From contig JAFREE010000297.1 in the NCBI GenBank assembly GCA_019400425.1, positions 1 to 14,737 on the forward strand: a DNA stretch of 14,737 nucleotides, read 5' to 3'. The notes under the pieces were generated by a model that did not search any database, had not been told where the DNA came from, and saw only the letters and a program-made list of their open reading frames with translations. The translations under genes and the position numbers were made by a program. Position 1 is the stretch's first letter; each line of letters begins with the position of its first letter. The DNA is from Hymenochaete sp. R1. Its lineage: Eukaryota; Basidiomycota; Agaricomycetes; Hymenochaetales; Hymenochaetaceae. This document shows, in pieces, positions 8,561-14,737 of the stretch.

Positions 8561-10678
8561 TTACTTCTTCCCTTGGGCGGTCGGCTTGTTGATCTTGCCT
8601 CGGGGGAGGTACTCCATCCTGGAGAGGGGAGAAACGGAAATGGGAGGCGTGAGATGATGAGATGATGAGAGGAAGGGCGAGCGAAATGAAATTGGGAGGA
8701 AAGTCGGGTTGGACGGAAAAAAGGAAGGGGAAAAGGTGCCGAAAGGAAAAGAAAAAACAAGTCTACACTCACTCCTCGTCATCCTCCTCCACCTCGTATT
8801 TCTTTCCCTGCGCAGAAGGCTTCGTGACCTTCCCGCGCGGAGCGTACGAGTTGCCGCCGGCACCGCTATCGTTCATTCATCATCAGCATTCACATCGTCA
8901 TCGACAACAACGTTTTCGCGATATCAAAAGCAACTCGCGAATGCACTTCAAAAAAAGGGAGCACTCACTCGTCGCTGGCAGGCTCGTTCGACTCGTCGTA
9001 CTCCGTCGACGCGGACCCGCTTTCGGCGGCTACTTCGAGGTCTTTCCTGATTGAAGTTGGAGTTGAAGTCGAAGTTGGAGTTGGGGAGATATAAGCGAGT
9101 GGACGAATAGAGGAGGGGGAGGGGGGACGTACTGTTCCTCGGAAGCGTATGCATTCTTTTGACTACGTTCACCACCCGACCGACCGAAGAAAAGACATCA
9201 ATCAATATACACTCACGAGTACAACCATAACCAAAGCTCCACACCACACCAGACAAAAACACAAAGGAAAGGAAAGGAAACGCACCCCTCGGTCTTGACG
9301 TCGTCCGACCTAGAACGACTCGCAAAGTCGATATCTCCTCCTCCAGCTCCGGTACCTTCCTCAGCATATTTGCTGGTGTGTCGGTGTCGAGTGAAGAGTG
9401 AGGAGAGAGGAAAAAAGAAAAGAAAAAGAAAAGTGGTTAGAGGGTCGGTGGTTGGGTTTTCCAATGGATGGTGTAGATGTGTAGATGTGTAGATGTGCGG
9501 ACGGAGACGTGCGAACGTGGAATGTATTGTAGGATAAATGTAGAGAGGACGGTAAAGAGTGTGTATGTGCGCCCAGGAAAGTGAAATCGGGTCGGTAGTC
9601 GGTAGTCGACGAGGAAGTCGGGAGTCGGGATAAGGGGTAAGGGTGGGTCGTAGGCATCGGCATCGACACCGAAACCAGAACCAGCGACAGCACGCGATCG
9701 GTCGGTCATAGCACCCAATCCCGATCCCAGCCCCAGTCCCAGTGCAACAGCCAGAGAGGAAAGAACGAAACCACGGTCCACGGTCAACGCACACACACAA
9801 AACATCAAAACAAAACACGAATCAGCTCCACCGACCCAACCAACAAAACACACACGCAACAAAAAGTCGATAAATAGAAATAAAGATAAACGCACGATTT
9901 CGCGTCGGAGTCGTCGCCCCTCGGCGCGCGCTTCTCTCTTTTCTCTTGGTCCAATATGTTGGCGTCAACGTCGGCGGGCGCCGGTCTTTCGATCGCCCGA
10001 ACATCAAATGACGAACACCGAACACCGAACACCCGAACACCGAGCGACGATTGTAGAGAACGAGTGATCCGGACGAAGCGGGGTGAGGGAGGGGAATTGT
10101 GTGGTGTGCAAGTGTTCGTGTCGGTGGATGCGTTGTTGTGTAGGATTGGGATCAGAGTGGTTAGTGTCGGTATGCCGGTGATAGCGCGGGCGCGGAAGTG
10201 CATTTGACATTTGTCCGTCGTCGATTTTTTTTGGTGAAGAGGAAGAGAGGTACGTCCGAACGTTGAGCGGAGAGGGGGAAGAGAGAACGGTCGTCAGTAT
10301 CAGTTAGTATCAGTAAAAAACATTCCGAAGGTGTTTTCGTCCGTTCATAAGCGTAAGCGTAAGAGCATAGAGAAAGGAAGCCGACGTAGGGTAGCGCATA
10401 TAGCCAGTCAGTCGGGATGGGAAGCGGGATGGGGGAGAGGCTCGAAGTGTGAACGATAAAGGCGGAGACAAGCTTAAGGAATCGAAGAGCGAGGTAGCGT
10501 TCGCCCTTCGCCCTCCGCCACTGCTCCCTCCCCGTTGAACGATCGTCGTCGTCGATTGGAAAGGGGCGAGACGAAAAGAGAATGGAATGGGTCGGGTTGG
10601 GAAAGGGTACGGGGAAGGGGGAAGGGTACGAGAAGCGCTCACGCTCACTAGCACTCACCTATCGAACTGGTCGCTCAT
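8561..10678 (-). CDS. Small charged protein of unknown function, seven exons, twin C-terminal motif
   Basis: Read on the minus strand, exons are 10678-10659, 9985-9896, 9372-9286, 9162-9133, 9046-8969, 8865-8773 and 8618-8561. Together they total 456 nt and encode 151 residues. All six junctions are GT-AG with matching phase (donors GTGAGT, GTGCGT, GTGCGT, GTACGT, GTGAGT, GTGAGT), which strongly supports one gene. The protein starts MSDQFDRPAPADVDAN, continues with a charged segment (about 17-37), a Gly/Asp/Ser segment (43-61) and an acidic segment (72-102). It ends with two copies of a 16-residue motif: YAPRGKVTKPSAQGKK (109-124, exon 6) and YLPRGKINKPTAQGKK (136-151, exon 7). It is hydrophilic throughout, with no membrane segment or signal peptide, so probably soluble and disordered. 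Introns total about 1.66 kb, and two exceed 500 bp. I do not recognise the family. Weakest points are exon 1 and the acceptor before 9985, which has little pyrimidine. Confidence 0.72.
9471..9494. repeat. Tandem 8-mer GTGTAGAT x3 in intron 2 of the 151-residue protein gene
   Basis: Three exact copies lie at 9471-9478, 9479-9486 and 9487-9494, followed by a partial GTG. The repeat is inside the 523-bp intron between exons 2 and 3, so it does not affect the protein. Confidence 0.9.
10012..10040. repeat. CGAACAC 7-mer repeat, four copies, near the end of intron 1
   Basis: Exact copies lie at 10012-10018, 10019-10025, 10026-10032 and, after one extra C, 10034-10040. They sit 27-55 bp before the acceptor of exon 2 of the minus-strand gene, where a branch point and pyrimidine tract would be expected. 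On the transcript strand the unit reads GTGTTCG. Confidence 0.9.
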
Positions 10679-12718
<2,040 letters not shown>

Positions 12719-13118
12719 TGTTGTTGATTTGGGTTCGGTTGGGGGGTTTTACGTTGGGTTGGTTTGGGTTGGAAGGGCTGCAACGAATGCGAGTGCGAAT
12801 GCGAGTGGTGGTGGATGATGTGGGGAGGAAGGAAGGAAGGGGACGAGGAGACGCGAGTGGCTGTTTAAGTACTTTCCATCAAGTCTAATGGGTAGGTGGC
12901 TATGCTAGATACGCCGTTGTTGGGTCATACCACTCACATCACGTGATCTTGTTGCAGCAACAACAACAACAACCCACTTTCTTCCCATTTCCTATAAATT
13001 CCCTTCCCTCCATTCTCCATTCACCGTCTCAAGTCCCATCCACCCACGCACCTGCCACCAGTTCAACTCAACCGACTCAACTTAACCAACCAACCCAACT
13101 CAACCAATCGCAATCGCA
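12719..13118. promoter_or_regulatory. Bidirectional H2A/H2B promoter
   Basis: The 400 bp between the two histone ATGs must serve both genes. On the plus strand a TATAAA at 12993-12998 lies 121 bp before the H2B ATG. On the minus strand a TATA-like CTTAAA overlaps 12864-12869, about 145 bp before the H2A ATG. The palindrome TCACGTGA (E-box core CACGTG) is at 12939-12946, close to the middle. The motif GCGAGTG occurs three times (12789-12795, 12801-12807, 12853-12859), all in the H2A half; the first two belong to a perfect 12-bp tandem duplication at 12784-12807. An inverted repeat TTGTTGC-A-GCAACAA lies at 12949-12963. Both leaders are rich in CAACC/CCAAC on their own sense strands. Factor identities are not shown by sequence. 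Confidence 0.8.
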
Positions 13119-13764
13119 ATGGCCCCCAAACCCCCTTCCACCGCAGCCAAGGCCCCCGCCTCCGCCGCCCCCTCCAAAGCACCCGCCTCCAAGAAGCCCG
13201 TCGGCGACAAGACTGCCAAAAAGACGAGCTCGGGCGCGGATGGCGAGAAGAAGGGCGGCAAGAAGAGGAAGATCCGCAAGGAGACGTATGGGTCGTATAT
13301 CTACAAGGGTGCGTTTGCTTTTTTGTCTTCGCCTTCGTTGGACTTGGACTTCCAATTGGATGGGTGGTGTAGCTGACTCGTTTGGTTTGGTTTGTTTTAT
13401 TTAGTGTTGAAGCAGGTCCACCCTGATACGGGTATCTCGAACAAGGCCATGGCCATCCTCAACTCGTTCGTGAACGACATTTTCGAACGTATCGCCTCGG
13501 AAGCGTCTAGTGCGTATTTCTTCCCTTTTCTCCTCCCTTTCCTCCTTTTACCACCCATCCCTCACTTAAAACCTAAAACATTCTAACGACTCCCGTACCC
13601 CTATCCCCAATCCAGAACTCGCCTCATACTCAAAGAAATCCACCATCTCATCACGCGAGATCCAGACCTCCGTCCGGCTCATCCTCCCCGGCGAACTCGC
13701 TAAGCACGCCATCTCGGAGGGAACCAAGTCGGTCACCAAATACTCGAGCGTGAACGCCAAGTAG
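13119..13764 (+). CDS. HTB1: Histone H2B
   Basis: Core histone partner of H2A. Exons are 13119-13308, 13405-13509 and 13616-13764, giving 147 residues; introns are 96 and 106 bp, both with GTGCGT donors. The N-terminal tail is rich in Ala, Pro and Lys (starts [20 protein letters not shown]). Hallmark segments of the histone fold follow: [60 protein letters not shown] and [20 protein letters not shown]. Lys140 in SVTKYSS corresponds to the lysine ubiquitinated by Bre1-type ligases (human K120). The protein ends VNAK. The ATG at 13119 is the first in frame and sits in a CGCAATGGC context. Confidence 0.97.
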
Positions 13765-14737
13765 ATAGGTGACCATCCGGGCTTTTGGCAGACATGCGTC
13801 TTTTCATTTGCTTTTTCTGTTTCTCTTTTCGACTTGAGTGGGCGATGTCGATGATGATGGGAGGAGTGGCGTGGTTTGTAGGGGAGAGTTGTTGAACGTC
13901 GCGTCGGCGGAGGCGTCGGTGGGAGCGAGACTCGACGTTCGTATTGGGATCTTTCCTCCTGTTGTATTTCTATCGGTTCCCTACCTACCTACCTATTACC
14001 ACCCCTTTTTCTTTTCTTTATCCCCTATTTCTTTCCCCTTTGCCTTGCGTACGATTCACGTGTAGTGTAGAACCCTCTCTTTTCTCTCAAGTACCTACTT
14101 GCTTCGGCTATTTATCCTGCGTTTATCAAGAAACGAAAGGAAGATTTTTTGGCTGAGTGAATCGGTTCGGCTGTGTGATTCTTTGAGCTGAGTTCAACGC
14201 GTCTCAGGGAAGGATAGGATAGGTGAAGACGTGCAAGACCTATATTGCTATGATCTTGTAAAAGTGGAAGAAAATGAGAAGAGCATCGTAATTAATATTA
14301 TACCTTGTGAGCAAATGACGCTCCTGGGAGAGGTGAGCAATATCGAATGTCGGGACGCGCTTTCCCTTCTCCCAAGCCCTTCTCCCAAGCTCCACTAGTA
14401 CTGGCAAGGAGTACCACCCAGCACCTTTCGAGCGCCTCCCGTTCCGCCCTTATCTTTAATCTTATCGCCCTGAGTCAAGCGTCGAGGTGTTTGCTGGAGT
14501 TACGTAATCCGCGTAACCCCCAGACCCAGAACGGTCGCTGGTCGGGCGGTCGGGGTTGTCACTACGGGGAATCGGCCCTGGTCCCCGAACCGGCCAGGGA
14601 CTGGTTTCGTCCATAAAAAGTCAAAAATGCTTGTTTTTCTGTCAAAAATGTCTATTTTGTTCGAATATGGAATACTCACACACTGTCTGCCTCGGGGCTG
14701 ATGAGAATGAAGATAAAAATTGTGCCCGTTCAAGCAA
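13765..14737. other. H2B 3' region and gene-poor right flank with short repeats
   Basis: No recognisable gene was found on either strand. The first 300 bases or so are T/C-rich and probably include the H2B 3' untranslated region. Further right are a 13-bp tandem duplication of CCCTTCTCCCAAG (14364-14389) and a short inverted repeat GTTACG/CGTAAC (14499-14517). There is also an inverted repeat CCCTGG/CCAGGG (14576-14599) and two copies of GTCAAAAATG 21 bp apart (14620-14629, 14641-14650). A mobile-element remnant is possible, but no terminal repeats or coding part are visible. Confidence 0.35.

Noticed and set aside
9213..9895. Long minus-strand frames (201 and 152 codons) across 9213-9895
   Set aside because: They run through predicted introns, are Tyr/Thr/Ser/Pro-rich from simple-sequence DNA, and do not preserve the phased exons.
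14480..14620. Possible tRNA or structured RNA in the GC-rich stretch with inverted repeats
   Set aside because: No cloverleaf with acceptor, anticodon and TTCRA loop could be assembled; stems are only six bases.

Overview
The window looks like nuclear DNA of a basidiomycete fungus, most likely an Agaricomycete. Genes are split by many short GT-AG introns, most of them 50-110 bp. H2A and H2B form a divergent pair. A decayed kinase resembles the fungal FunK1 family, which is expanded mainly in mushroom-forming fungi. No species can be named from the sequence.

Layout from left to right. (1) 3-787, + strand: the 3' end of a condensin subunit 1 gene (Cnd1/Ycs4/CAP-D2), five exons. (2) About 1020-1380: an unresolved degenerate coding-like stretch. 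(3) About 1440-2048, + strand: a FunK1-like kinase pseudogene with stops and frameshifts that lacks the catalytic loop. (4) 2557-7616, + strand: a large four-exon gene for a 1595-residue, mostly disordered protein with three LIM domains at its C-terminus (paxillin-like/Pxl1 type), carrying two families of short internal repeats. (5) 8561-10678, - strand: a seven-exon gene for a 151-residue charged protein that I do not recognise. It has unusually long introns and a 16-residue motif repeated at its C-terminus. (6) 12164-12718, - strand: histone H2A. (7) 12719-13118: the shared H2A/H2B promoter. (8) 13119-13764, + strand: histone H2B. (9) 13765-14737: no gene found, with some short repeats and inverted repeats.

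The three clearly assigned housekeeping products work in chromosome structure (condensin, H2A, H2B). The LIM protein is probably a cytoskeletal or cell-polarity scaffold. Only H2A and H2B share obvious regulation, through one 400-bp intergenic region. The best candidates for something undescribed are the 151-residue twin-motif protein beside the histone pair and the two repeat families in the LIM protein. All exon structures were read by eye from splice consensus and reading phase; no transcript or database support was available.
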